64,000 nt of DNA from Pseudobdellovibrionaceae bacterium (GTDB lineage: Bacteria > Bdellovibrionota > Bdellovibrionia > Bdellovibrionales > JAMPXM01): positions 1 to 64,000 of the forward strand of contig CANHQR010000010.1 of NCBI GenBank assembly GCA_947462815.1, in the 5' to 3' direction. Each line of letters begins with the position of its first letter. The stretch's first letter is position 1. Both the position numbers and the translations under genes were made by a program. The notes beneath the pieces were generated by a model, which was not told where the DNA came from, did not search any database, and worked only from the letters and a program-made list of their open reading frames with translations. Below, in pieces: positions 35,214-44,601 of the stretch.

Positions 35214-36413
35214 TTGCTTCAGCCTAAATCCTCGACTCTACGTTCAGTGTTCTCGACTCGCTCGCGTTTGGCACTCTTCGCTTTCGCGGCCTTCGGCGCG
35301 ACGATGAATTTGCAACTTGCCGGCTGCACCAAGAAAAACGCTCAACCCAGTAACGTGATCAAGATCGGCGAATACGGTTCCTTCACGGGTTCAGAGGCGA
35401 CCTTTGGTGTTTCAACCAATGAGGGCTTGAAACTCGCGATCAAAGAGAAGAACGCAGCAGGCGGGATCAAAGGCAAAAAAATCGAACTGATTTCCTATGA
35501 CAATCAAGGCAAGCCCGAAGAGGCGCGCGCCATGGTTCAGCGCCTGATCACGCAAGACCAAGTGCTCGCGGTGATCGGTGAGGTCGCCTCGACTCGTTCT
35601 TTGGCTGCCGCTCCTGTCGCTCAACAGTATAAAGTCCCGATGATTTCGCCTTCGTCGACCAACCCTCAAGTGACGGAGATCGGCGATTATATCTTTCGAG
35701 TTTGCTTCATCGATCCCTTTCAAGGTTTGGTGATGGCCAAGTTCGCACGCGAGAATCTGAAAAAGTCGAAAGTGGCGATTCTCAAGGACGTCAAATCCGA
35801 CTATTCGACTGGCCTCTCCGACGTATTTGAACGCGAGTTCAAAGCTATGGGAGGAGAAATTGTGGGCATCGAGTCGTACGCCTCGGGCGATACCGACTTC
35901 AAAGCTCAGCTCACGCAAATCAAGGGCAAAAAACCTGAAGCCATCTTCGTGCCCGGCTACTACACCGAGGTCGGGATGATCGCTCGACAGGCACGCCAGC
36001 TGGGCCTCAAGGATGTCCCACTCCTTGGAGGCGACGGATGGGATTCCGACAAACTATGGGAAATCGGCGGCGAAGCCATCAAAGGCAGCTATTTCTCGAA
36101 CCACTACACCACCGAGAGTGACAATCCGAAGGTCATCGAATTCATCAAGCGCTACCGCGAAGAGTACAAAGGTAAAACGCCCGACGGACTCGCAGCGCTT
36201 GGCTATGATGCCGGTCAGATTCTCATGGCGGCGATGGAGCGCGCTCCGGAACTCACGCCCAAAGCCATCCGCGATGAAATCGCCAAGACCAAAGACTTTG
36301 CGGGCGTGACCGGTCAGATCTCAATCAACGAACAGCGGAATGCGACGAAGTCCGCTGTGGTCGTGCAAGTGGCCGACAAGGTGAACCGCTTCATCACCAC
36401 GATCACTCCTTAA
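35214..36413 (+). CDS. Branched-chain amino acid ABC transporter substrate-binding lipoprotein (LivJ/LivK type)
   Basis: Periplasmic receptor feeding the following permease. The TTG start has an excellent AAGGAGG ribosome site 3-4 bases upstream. A signal sequence ends in lipobox LAGC (about residue 37), so it is membrane-anchored. The body shows IKIGEYGSFTGSEATFG, a typical type-I Peripla_BP_6 start, and MISPSSTNPQVTE near 143. The length of 399 residues fits the family. Leu/Ile/Val is the default ligand, but related proteins bind amides or urea. Confidence 0.93.
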   Translation: MLQPKSSTLRSVFSTRSRLALFAFAAFGATMNLQLAGCTKKNAQPSNVIKIGEYGSFTGSEATFGVSTNEGLKLAIKEKNAAGGIKGKKIELISYDNQGKPEEARAMVQRLITQDQVLAVIGEVASTRSLAAAPVAQQYKVPMISPSSTNPQVTEIGDYIFRVCFIDPFQGLVMAKFARENLKKSKVAILKDVKSDYSTGLSDVFEREFKAMGGEIVGIESYASGDTDFKAQLTQIKGKKPEAIFVPGYYTEVGMIARQARQLGLKDVPLLGGDGWDSDKLWEIGGEAIKGSYFSNHYTTESDNPKVIEFIKRYREEYKGKTPDGLAALGYDAGQILMAAMERAPELTPKAIRDEIAKTKDFAGVTGQISINEQRNATKSAVVVQVADKVNRFITTITP

Positions 36414-36558
36414 GTCTCGACGGCGAGCTGTTGGGGCAGGAAGTTTTCTCTGGGAACTCAATGCCCAATGATCTGAGCCGCTCGCCTATTGCCTTGACCG
36501 AATTCCCCGTGGCGTTAGAATTAGTTTTCGACTTGTAACGACACCGGGAGCGGCAGCT

Positions 36559-37473
36559 TTGGAAGCTTCTCAGCAAGAGTTCTTGCAACACCTCTTGAAC
36601 GGTGTGACCCTCGGCAGCATCTATGCCTTGATCGCCCTTGGCTACACGATGGTCTACGGCATTCTTCAGCTGATCAATTTTGCGCACAGCGAAGTCTACA
36701 TGATGGGTGCATTTGCAGCGTACTACACAGGTCGCACTCTGCAGCTTGATCAATCGCCCGGGATCTTGTCTTTCCTGATTTTGTTGATCGCGGCCATCGT
36801 GGCTTGTTCAGTTTTGGGACTCACAATTGAGCGGCTTGCCTATCGACCTCTTCGCAAAGCTCCAAAACTCAATATTTTGATCACAGCCATCGGCGTTAGC
36901 CTACTCCTACAATACTCAGCGCAGGTCATATTTGGCGCTGAACCGAAACTTTTCCCCGAAGTGATCGCCGATCGAACACTGTTCACCGTGGCCGAGGTCG
37001 AAGTACGAACTCTTGATATCACGATTTTCCTCGTCGGCACCTTGGCTATGGGCGGTCTGCATTTTTTGATCCATCAAACTCGCCTGGGTATGGCGATGCG
37101 GGCCGTGAGCGTGAATGGTCCGGTGGCTTCGCTCATGGGAATCAACGTCGACCGCATCATCATGTGGACGTTTGTGGTGGGTTCTTCGCTCGCCGCAGTG
37201 GGCTCCGTATTAGTCGGATTGAAGTATCCAAAGATTGACCCTCTCATGGGTATGCTCATCGGCATCAAAGCTTTCGTTGCGGCTGTGCTCGGGGGAATCG
37301 GCTCGTTACCTGGCGCCATGCTGGGAGGGATCTTTTTGGGACTCTCGGAAGAAATGGTGGTCGCCTACCTCTCGAGCACCTATCGCGATGCACTCGCCTT
37401 TGGAATTTTAATCGTGGTCCTACTCTTTAGACCCGCAGGCCTGATGGGTACACCGGTCAAGGAGAAGGTCTGA
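36559..37473 (+). CDS. livH: Branched-chain amino acid ABC permease LivH
   Basis: Inner-membrane permease subunit of 304 residues with about eight hydrophobic segments. Family motifs are FLQHLLNGVTLGSIYALIALGYTMVYGIL at the N-terminus and GIKAFVAAVLGGIGSLPGAMLGG near 235. The start is TTG with GGGAGCGG upstream. It follows the binding protein after 145 bases. Confidence 0.95.
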   Translation: MEASQQEFLQHLLNGVTLGSIYALIALGYTMVYGILQLINFAHSEVYMMGAFAAYYTGRTLQLDQSPGILSFLILLIAAIVACSVLGLTIERLAYRPLRKAPKLNILITAIGVSLLLQYSAQVIFGAEPKLFPEVIADRTLFTVAEVEVRTLDITIFLVGTLAMGGLHFLIHQTRLGMAMRAVSVNGPVASLMGINVDRIIMWTFVVGSSLAAVGSVLVGLKYPKIDPLMGMLIGIKAFVAAVLGGIGSLPGAMLGGIFLGLSEEMVVAYLSSTYRDALAFGILIVVLLFRPAGLMGTPVKEKV

Positions 37474-37498
37474 TGGGTTCCTCGCGGAGACTCAGCCG

Positions 37499-38593
37499 AT
37501 GACGGATCAACGCGCGCGAGGCCTTTTTTATCGCAGCCTACCTTCGCCGTTTCTCGCGACGGTGGCCTTGGTCCTCGTCGGCTTGATCATCGAAAACTCC
37601 ACCAATGCTTACACACAAGATGTGGTACTCTGGATTTTCACCAATATCATTCTTGCGGTAAGCTTGAATCTCGTCTCCGGGTTCACGGGCCAATTCTCCC
37701 TCGGACATGCAGGCTTCATGGCTGTTGGCGCCTACCTCTCGGCTTGGTGTTCTCTGCGACCCGAATTTCAAGCACTTCCGGACCCTCTGCGCTTCACCTT
37801 GTTGCCTGCCATAGGAGGACTAGGAGCTGCTGCAGCTGGATACATTGTGGGATTGCCCTCGTTACGCTTGCGCGGCGACTACCTCGCGATCGTCACGTTG
37901 GGCTTTGGTGAAATCATTCGCGTGACTTTGCTGAACACCGAGGCGGTGGGCGGAGCTCGCGGCCTCAATCGAATTCCCGCTACCGAAGGTTGGTTGGAGA
38001 TTGGCCTGTCCCCCTATCTAGCTCAGTTTTCGATCGCGAGCTTTTGGACTGTACTGACGATCACAGCGCTATGGCGGATCGTTCATTCACAAAAGGGACG
38101 CATCTTCTTGAGTGTTCGTGAGGACGAAATCGCCGCTGAAGCCATGGGCGTGAATGTGACACAAGCGAAGGTTCGAGCCTTTGTGATTTCGGCGTTTTTT
38201 GCAGGCGTCGGCGGCTCGCTATTCGCCCACTCGGTCAAATATTTGAGTCCAGCGACCTTCAGTTTCACCAAGAGTGTAGACATCATTATCATGATCGTAT
38301 TGGGAGGAATGGGTAGCTTTACTGGTTCGGTGATCGCCGCCATTTTTATCACCTTGATTCCCGAATTTGTGCTTCGCCCTGTGCAAGAGATCACGAAAGT
38401 CGATCTCCGCATGGTGATTTACTCTCTGATCCTGATTCTCTTCATGATCATGCGACCTGCGGGTCTTCTCGGCACAAGGGAGTGGAACGATTTTGCTTGG
38501 GTAAAACGACTACAGCTCATCCTTTCACGGCTCTTGAATCGTGAGGCGAAAGATGATTCGTCGAACACCCCTTCGCCAAGCGAGGTTTCTTGA
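37499..38593 (+). CDS. livM: Branched-chain amino acid ABC permease LivM
   Basis: Second permease subunit, 364 residues, with about nine hydrophobic segments. NLVSGFTGQFSLGHAGFMAVGAY near residue 57 and the IVLGGMGSFTGSVIAA loop near 265 are diagnostic. It lies 25 bases after livH, and its stop overlaps the livG start by four bases. Confidence 0.95.
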   Translation: MTDQRARGLFYRSLPSPFLATVALVLVGLIIENSTNAYTQDVVLWIFTNIILAVSLNLVSGFTGQFSLGHAGFMAVGAYLSAWCSLRPEFQALPDPLRFTLLPAIGGLGAAAAGYIVGLPSLRLRGDYLAIVTLGFGEIIRVTLLNTEAVGGARGLNRIPATEGWLEIGLSPYLAQFSIASFWTVLTITALWRIVHSQKGRIFLSVREDEIAAEAMGVNVTQAKVRAFVISAFFAGVGGSLFAHSVKYLSPATFSFTKSVDIIIMIVLGGMGSFTGSVIAAIFITLIPEFVLRPVQEITKVDLRMVIYSLILILFMIMRPAGLLGTREWNDFAWVKRLQLILSRLLNREAKDDSSNTPSPSEVS

Positions 38594-39384
38594 TGAACGA
38601 CGAAATTCTTCTCGAGGCCAAAAAGGTCGGGATGGAGTTCGGCGGTCTTAAGGCCGTGGATGGTTTTGATTTGCAGCTTCGTCGCGGCGAACTGGTCGGT
38701 CTCATCGGGCCAAACGGGGCAGGTAAAACCACCTGTTTCAATTGCTTAACTGGTGTGTACAAGCCGACGTCGGGAGAGGTCATCATTCGCGGCGTGAATA
38801 TCCGCGGGCTGAAAACCTACGAAGTCTCACGATTGGGAATGACGCGAACATTTCAAAACATTCGCCTCTTCAAAGAGCTCAGCGTGCTCGATAATGTCAT
38901 CGTCGCAGGCCTGCAGCACGCTCGCCAAACGGTGATGGACGATGTTCTTCGGCACCCACGTCACTACGTCGAAGAAGCTCGAATGCGCGAACGAGCGCTT
39001 GAGCTCTTGCGAATATTTAAACTGGATATCAAGTCAGATCAGCCCAGCTCATCGCTCCCTTATGGCGAGCAGCGCCGGCTTGAGATTGTCCGCGCTCTGG
39101 CGACAGAGCCGCGGATCATCCTACTCGACGAGCCTGCTGCGGGAATGAACGACAAAGAGACGGAAGATCTCATGCATCTCATCGCACAGATTCGTCGTGA
39201 TTTCCGCCTCACGGTTCTTTTGATTGAACATGATATGCGATTGGTGATGGGAATCTGCGAACGCATCGTCGTGCTCGATCACGGCTGCATCATCTCGCAA
39301 GGTACTCCTGCCAACATCAAGAGTGATCCAGCCGTCATCGCCGCCTACCTAGGTGTCGATGAAAAGTCGGCGGAGGTCACATGA
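38590..39384 (+). CDS. livG: Branched-chain amino acid ABC ATPase LivG
   Basis: Cytoplasmic ATPase of 264 residues. Walker A is GPNGAGKTT near residue 40. The Q-loop part TRTFQNIRLFKEL, the signature LPYGEQRRLEI near 158 and Walker B IILLDEPAAGMN near 175 are present. The degenerate signature (LPYGEQ for LSGGQ) is normal for LivG. It overlaps both livM and livF by four bases. Confidence 0.95.
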   Translation: MMNDEILLEAKKVGMEFGGLKAVDGFDLQLRRGELVGLIGPNGAGKTTCFNCLTGVYKPTSGEVIIRGVNIRGLKTYEVSRLGMTRTFQNIRLFKELSVLDNVIVAGLQHARQTVMDDVLRHPRHYVEEARMRERALELLRIFKLDIKSDQPSSSLPYGEQRRLEIVRALATEPRIILLDEPAAGMNDKETEDLMHLIAQIRRDFRLTVLLIEHDMRLVMGICERIVVLDHGCIISQGTPANIKSDPAVIAAYLGVDEKSAEVT

Positions 39385-40112
39385 ACGAAGTGCTACTCAA
39401 AGCTGAGGATTTACGTGTTCGCTATGGTGGCATTCTCGCGCTTAAAGGCGTCAGCTTCGAGGTTCGCCGGGGCGAAATCGTTTCTTTGATTGGAGCCAAT
39501 GGCGCCGGCAAGACCACCACGCTGCGAGCGATTTCGGGGCTGGTCAGCTTTGAAGGTCGCGTCGAGTTCACGGATAAGAACAAAAAAACACAGAATCTCG
39601 GACAAGTTGCAAAGCACAACATCGTGCGGTTGGGACTCGCCCATTCCCCTGAGGGAAGAGGCGTGTTCCCAAATCTGAGCGTACGCGAAAATTTGATTCT
39701 GGGAGCTTACCACCGCGTTGATCATGAGGAGATTCAGAAGGACTTAGATCATTGCTACGAGTTGTTCCCGCGACTCAAAGAACGTTTGAAGCAGAAGGCG
39801 GGTACGCTCTCCGGCGGCGAGCAACAGATGTTGGCCATTAGTCGAGCTTTGATGGCCAAGCCCTCACTGCTCGTTCTCGATGAACCCAGCCTGGGTCTTG
39901 CTCCACTGATTGTGGCGCAGATCTTTTCGATCATTCAAAAAGTGAATCAAGAAGGCGTCACCATCTTGTTAGTTGAACAGAATGCGAAAATGGCTCTCAA
40001 GGTGTCTCATCGAGCGTATGTGGTTGAGACGGGCCTGATCACCCTCGAGGGTCGTGGGCGCGATTTACTTAACGATGAACGTATCATAGCGAGCTATCTC
40101 GGCGGCCACTGA
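39381..40112 (+). CDS. livF: Branched-chain amino acid ABC ATPase LivF
   Basis: Second ATPase, 243 residues. Walker A is GANGAGKTT near residue 37. SPEGRGVFPNLSVRENL, the signature LSGGEQQMLAI near 144 and Walker B LLVLDEPSLGLAP near 165 follow. All are typical of LivF. It is the last gene of the transporter operon. Confidence 0.95.
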   Translation: MNEVLLKAEDLRVRYGGILALKGVSFEVRRGEIVSLIGANGAGKTTTLRAISGLVSFEGRVEFTDKNKKTQNLGQVAKHNIVRLGLAHSPEGRGVFPNLSVRENLILGAYHRVDHEEIQKDLDHCYELFPRLKERLKQKAGTLSGGEQQMLAISRALMAKPSLLVLDEPSLGLAPLIVAQIFSIIQKVNQEGVTILLVEQNAKMALKVSHRAYVVETGLITLEGRGRDLLNDERIIASYLGGH

Positions 40113-40199
40113 GAGCCGCTGAAGCCACTCAGACCCGCTGAGTCTCTTTGGGCACAGCCCGTATTGACGCGAACAACGGCGACTTCGGATAATTAAAGT

Positions 40200-41396
40200 A
40201 TGACCTCCTCAAAGCCGCGAATCTCTCGTCGACAACTGATCACCGCAGGTGCGATCGGCTTAGCCGGTGCCGCCATAGGTGGCACCTACGTCCTGCAGAA
40301 GGGCTGGCAAAGTCTCAAACGACGACGGGTTTCTTCGCATCTGGGCGTGCTCCAAGGAGGCGTTTATCATGTGGTGCGCGCAGATGGCCAGAAGCTCATG
40401 GGTGTCATTCGATTTGATTTAGATCATCCCAAGTTTGAACATCACAAACTCTCAGTTCCGACCCACACGATTGAACCTCATCCTCTTGAAGCACGTCTTG
40501 GCGTTGCCGCAATGAAAGATGGTCAGGTCATTTCACTTTTCGATTGGGATTCGGGCAGCGAGCTTTGTGTCGATTTTTTGAAAGATGGAGCCTTCTTTCA
40601 CGGACACACCGCCTTCACGACGGATGGGCGATACTTAATTGCGAGCGGATGGCGTAAACCTGATGTCGCATTGGCTCATGTGTACGAAACCGAAGACTTT
40701 CGCCTCGTCGATCGATTTGAGATTCCCCGGGGAGCTACACACGACCTCATTCATCATCAAGGCGACGAATTCATTCTCGTTCACCGCCGCGTGCGCGATG
40801 CCGAAGCTGTGCAGAAAGCTCTTGCCGCAGGCGAGATCGATCCAAGTTGGAGCTCGCTGTCAATTTGGAATTGGAAGACGCGCGACGTGCGTTTCGTGGG
40901 TTATGATCGACTGCGCGAGCAAAACTACACACACTTGCACAAGGCCCAAGATGGGCTCGTCTACCTGCTCACCAATGAGAGATCTGAGTCTGGCGTGAAT
41001 GGATTCGGAAAAGGCTCTGTAGAAGTCTTTGATTCGGTAAAAAATGAAGTTCGAAATGTTATCCCTGTCGGATACTTGGGCGTTGAAACAGAACTGCAAA
41101 GTCATGCGACGACCTTGGATGCTGATGTGCTTTGGGTCACAATTCCGGATCGAGGCGAGGTACTTCTCTGGGACGCGAGGAAGCTTGAGCTGATTTCACG
41201 AATTCGAGAGCCTCTGATCAAGCCGACATCCGTGCAGCTCAGCAAAAACGGCGAATTGATGATTGTGGGAGATTCTGGGCGATTTTATGCCTTTGAACCC
41301 CGAACGGGGCGCCGTCTCGAGAAAGTGGACATGCATTGGCCTCAGTTCTCAACTGAAGGCGTCTTTTGCCGGCACACTCGCATGGCCCTCATTTGA
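40200..41396 (+). CDS. Tat-exported DUF1513-like beta-propeller protein
   Basis: A 398-residue protein with a twin-arginine signal (SRRQLITAG, then the hydrophobic AIGLAGAAIGG). It is therefore likely exported folded by Tat. The body has repeated short beta-strand patterns with GHTAFTTDGRYLIASG near residue 140, as in DUF1513 and other seven-bladed propellers. In other bacteria DUF1513 genes sit beside iron-uptake lipoproteins; here the neighbour is the liv operon, so no role follows from context. The family call is moderate. Confidence 0.7.
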   Translation: MTSSKPRISRRQLITAGAIGLAGAAIGGTYVLQKGWQSLKRRRVSSHLGVLQGGVYHVVRADGQKLMGVIRFDLDHPKFEHHKLSVPTHTIEPHPLEARLGVAAMKDGQVISLFDWDSGSELCVDFLKDGAFFHGHTAFTTDGRYLIASGWRKPDVALAHVYETEDFRLVDRFEIPRGATHDLIHHQGDEFILVHRRVRDAEAVQKALAAGEIDPSWSSLSIWNWKTRDVRFVGYDRLREQNYTHLHKAQDGLVYLLTNERSESGVNGFGKGSVEVFDSVKNEVRNVIPVGYLGVETELQSHATTLDADVLWVTIPDRGEVLLWDARKLELISRIREPLIKPTSVQLSKNGELMIVGDSGRFYAFEPRTGRRLEKVDMHWPQFSTEGVFCRHTRMALI

Positions 41397-41596
41397 GGAG
41401 GGGCGGAGTCCTACGAGGAAACTTCCGTCACATGTCAAACGCTGCATCCGTCTTCATCGCAAGCGAAGAAGAGTACTCATCGCGACTCATGACTTAGCAC
41501 CTCGCCGCTGACCAGGCGACGGACCCCGCATCGTTACGATGAGGGATCGGATTTCCGCAGTAAGGCCAATACCCTACCGCGGAAGCTCAAGTTCTA

Positions 41597-42883
41597 TTAG
41601 CGCTTCAGCTGAATCACTTCGTTGAGCAACTCATCTGTTGTCGTGATGGTTTTTGCGTTCGCCTGGAAGCCGCGCTGGTTCTGGATCAGGTTAACGAACT
41701 CTGTCGCCAAGTCCACTGTTGAACGTTCCAAGGATTTCGCAAACACCTGTCCCCGACCCGCCATGCGAGCCTTACCGATCGATGCGGCTCCGGAGTCACG
41801 CGATTCTTTCAATCGGTTGTTACCCACCTTGAAGAGCGCCTCAGGGTTTTCGAACTTCGCGAGTGCAATCTGCGCTAGATCTTGCGCTTGACCGTTTGTG
41901 TAAAGAGCTGTGAGCACACCCTCGTCATTGAACGAGAGGCTCGTGATCGTGCCGGCCGCAGCACCATCTTGACGCCATGAGATCAAGTCCGAGTCCTTGC
42001 CATACTGTTTGGTACCGTTCAGTCCCTTGCCCTTGTCTGTCGTGATCGAATCACCGAAGTCAATTTTGATTTGCTGGTTCTGTAGGGCTCCGCCATTGAA
42101 GTTGAAGGCCTGCTTGGTGATCGTTTCTGTGTCGAGCTTACCATCGACTGTGAACGTCAGTTTCGCTGTCATCACCTCGGCGAGCTTGCCCGGTGTACCA
42201 CCCGTGACTTCTTTGCCATCAACCATACCCCGAACATCCCACTGACGATCGGCCGACTTGTTAAAGAACAACGTCATCAGATGCTTGTTACCTTGTGAGT
42301 CGAAGACTTCGACGCCCGTTGAGTAGTTTGAAGTTGCGTACGGATCTTCAGGGTTAAAGACCTTGCCGGCCTCAACGCGTGAGTCCAAATTCAAATCCAG
42401 AGCGATCTCGGTTGTTCCCTTCGCGGGAATCAAAGCGCGAGGAAAACGAATATCTGCCAGCTTATTAATGATCTCGCCTTTTTCGTTGGCTTCAAATCCC
42501 TGTACGCGTTGACCATCGTTGGAAACGAGGAAACCTTCGCGATCAAATTTGAAAGAACCATCACGAGTGACGGATTCACCATCTGTCCCGCGAAGCACGA
42601 AGTAACCGTCGCCTGAGATTGCCAAGTCGGTGGCTTTTTCTGTTGCGTCAATATTACCTTGCGAGAGGATCGGGTTTACGGCTCCAATCTTCACACCTCG
42701 TCCGATCTGGTTACCGCCCAAGATCCCTTTTAGGTTTTTTGAAATGATGTCTTGGAACTCCGCGCGGCTCGCCTTGAAGCCGACGGTGTTGGCGTTTGCA
42801 ATGTTGTCACCGATGACGCCTAGAGCTTCGCCTTGAGCCGTCAAACCGGACACGCCTGTATACAGTGAAGAAAGAATACCCAT
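41597..42883 (-). CDS. flgE: Flagellar hook protein FlgE
   Basis: Structural subunit of the hook, exported by the flagellar type III system. The N-terminal rod/hook motif (SLYTGVSGLTAQ ... DNIANANTVGFKASRAEF) and the C-terminal one (FVNLIQNQRGFQANAKTI ... LNEVIQLKR) are present with a FlgE D2 domain between. The length of 428 residues is normal. It is preceded by AGGAGGGG and by an 8-bp hairpin. It is the last gene of the minus-strand flagellar cluster, 233 bases after the small flagellar operon protein gene. Confidence 0.96.
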   Translation of the reverse strand: MGILSSLYTGVSGLTAQGEALGVIGDNIANANTVGFKASRAEFQDIISKNLKGILGGNQIGRGVKIGAVNPILSQGNIDATEKATDLAISGDGYFVLRGTDGESVTRDGSFKFDREGFLVSNDGQRVQGFEANEKGEIINKLADIRFPRALIPAKGTTEIALDLNLDSRVEAGKVFNPEDPYATSNYSTGVEVFDSQGNKHLMTLFFNKSADRQWDVRGMVDGKEVTGGTPGKLAEVMTAKLTFTVDGKLDTETITKQAFNFNGGALQNQQIKIDFGDSITTDKGKGLNGTKQYGKDSDLISWRQDGAAAGTITSLSFNDEGVLTALYTNGQAQDLAQIALAKFENPEALFKVGNNRLKESRDSGAASIGKARMAGRGQVFAKSLERSTVDLATEFVNLIQNQRGFQANAKTITTTDELLNEVIQLKR

Positions 42884-42905
42884 AAACCCCTCCTAGGTCG
42901 TTTGT

Positions 42906-42926
42906 GGATTGGCTTCCTGCCAATCC
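42906..42926 (-). promoter_or_regulatory. 8-bp hairpin in the flgE leader
   Basis: GGATTGGC / GCCAATCC with a five-base loop, about 10 bases upstream of the flgE ribosome site. It could be the 3' part of a terminator for the upstream genes or a leader structure that controls flgE translation. It is read directly; the role is inferred. Confidence 0.5.
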
Positions 42927-43116
42927 GGTCAATTCCGCAAGCCTCAGTCATTCGGCCGCGGGGAGGGCTTCTCGATCGCAGGTCGCGCGATTCGAGACCA
43001 GCCCGTTTTCTCTATTTTGCTCTCGTCGAAAGTCGTACGACGTGAACTTCGCGTTATTGAATAGGGTAGCTGAATTGAATCAGCTCGTTTCTAAAATACT
43101 CCGTCATGGAGAACGA

Positions 43117-43572
43117 TCAGATCACCACAGTGCTGTCGATATTCGTGAACACATTTTCACGCATCGCCGCACGATCCATGACCGTTACAACTGTGTTATT
43201 TTTCACACTGACGATGAGAGCATTGTCTCCCGCTAACACCAGAGTGTCTTTGGCTCCTTTCCCCGCCGCTTTTGCGACAGCCGCTTCGATGTTCTTCATC
43301 ATATCGGGGGCAAATTGGATGCCCCGTGACTTCATTCGATCTACAGCGTGACCCGACCACTTCAGACCACCCGCCGCATGCGCTGTCGTGGGCGCCTGCA
43401 AAGGATTCGTGGCCGCGGGTGCGGACTGAGAGGCCCGCGCTAAAGCTTCACGAAAATCCGCCCTGAGTTTATCCTGCGTGCCAACACTGTTCCCGGAACG
43501 AAGTTCGCCATCGACTCGACCAATCGAGTCAGCGCGAATCGCCGAATTCATTGCGACACTCAAGTCACTCAC
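43117..43572 (-). CDS. Flagellar operon protein (TIGR02530 type)
   Basis: A 151-residue protein with a disordered N-terminal half. The conserved C-terminal domain contains WSGHAVDRMKSRGI, then LAGDNALIVSVKNNTVVTVMDR. This matches the small protein found next to flgD and flgE in many clusters, whose exact role is unclear. Its start overlaps the flgD stop by four bases. Confidence 0.85.
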   Translation of the reverse strand: MSDLSVAMNSAIRADSIGRVDGELRSGNSVGTQDKLRADFREALARASQSAPAATNPLQAPTTAHAAGGLKWSGHAVDRMKSRGIQFAPDMMKNIEAAVAKAAGKGAKDTLVLAGDNALIVSVKNNTVVTVMDRAAMRENVFTNIDSTVVI

Positions 43573-44576
43573 TTAAGCTCCTTACCCAACTTTGCAAACA
43601 ACTCACCTTCCATCGGGATCTGATCCAAATTCATGGGCTGAGCCCCCGCCTCTTCAGCCGCGGGAATAAAAGTCTTCTCGATCTTCGGCCCGGTTCGCTG
43701 AGCTTGTGGCATGGCTAAACGTGGATCCTGCTGGGTCACGCCCAAAGGGGTTGAGGGGGTCATCGCCTCCATGCCAGCATCTTCAATCTTTTTAATATCG
43801 GAAAGACGAATAGGCTGTCCGTTGACCAGCATCATCGGGCCCTGAGGCGTAAAGTTGACGCCTGTGATTCGACCCTCAAATGCACTATTGGCAAAGATCT
43901 TCTTCCCGGTCGCGTCCTTGGCCTGAATCTGCACCTTGTATTCACCCGCGCGGGCCGGCAATCCATCATCCATGATTCCATTCCACTTGATGAGGTTTTC
44001 GCCCTTTTTCATACCGCCAGTCTCGATCGTGCGCACAATCTTGTCTTGCGCGTCTTTGATTTCGACTTTGATCTCAGCTGCATCGGCCGCCAATGTGAAA
44101 TTGTAACCGTGTTCCGTATCACCGGCCACACGCGATATTTTCGATGAATCGCCACTGACTTTTTTGCCAATGAACTGCAAGGCCGCAAAGTTTCCTTGTC
44201 CACCTTGAGCTTTAGCCAAACCTTCAATCGACGTATTAATATTGTGCAATTGCTCGAGAGAAGAAAACTGAGCCAACTGTGCCGCCATTTCATGGGATTT
44301 CAGCGGATTGGTTGGGTCCTGGTTCTTCATCTGTGCCAACATCATCTTAAAGAAAGCATCCTTATCGAGCTGATCATTGCCCACCGCCCGAACTTTTTTT
44401 GACGGATCGACCCAATTCGGATCGACCAACTTATTGAGCAAGTCTCCCACCGGCTGCTGCGAACCATTGCTCGATGCCGCCGTGGTATTGTTCTTAGGGC
44501 CTTGATCGCGAGGTGCCGCATTTTGCTCGGCCGATGACCAAGTCTGCGTTCCTCTCTGGATATTCATCACTGCCAT
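43569..44576 (-). CDS. flgD: Flagellar hook assembly scaffold FlgD
   Basis: Caps the growing hook and is discarded later. The N-terminal FlgD segment DPTNPLKSHEMAAQLAQFSSLEQL is near residue 90. A FlgD Ig/Tudor-like part (IKWNGIMDDGLPARAGEYKVQI region) is near 195-220. At 335 residues it is longer than the usual 220-240 because of a Pro-rich C-terminal tail of about 80 residues. It lies 25 bases after fliK. Confidence 0.93.
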   Translation of the reverse strand: MAVMNIQRGTQTWSSAEQNAAPRDQGPKNNTTAASSNGSQQPVGDLLNKLVDPNWVDPSKKVRAVGNDQLDKDAFFKMMLAQMKNQDPTNPLKSHEMAAQLAQFSSLEQLHNINTSIEGLAKAQGGQGNFAALQFIGKKVSGDSSKISRVAGDTEHGYNFTLAADAAEIKVEIKDAQDKIVRTIETGGMKKGENLIKWNGIMDDGLPARAGEYKVQIQAKDATGKKIFANSAFEGRITGVNFTPQGPMMLVNGQPIRLSDIKKIEDAGMEAMTPSTPLGVTQQDPRLAMPQAQRTGPKIEKTFIPAAEEAGAQPMNLDQIPMEGELFAKLGKELK

Positions 44577-44601
44577 TTCAAGTCCCCAATCTCAACAATC
44601 A

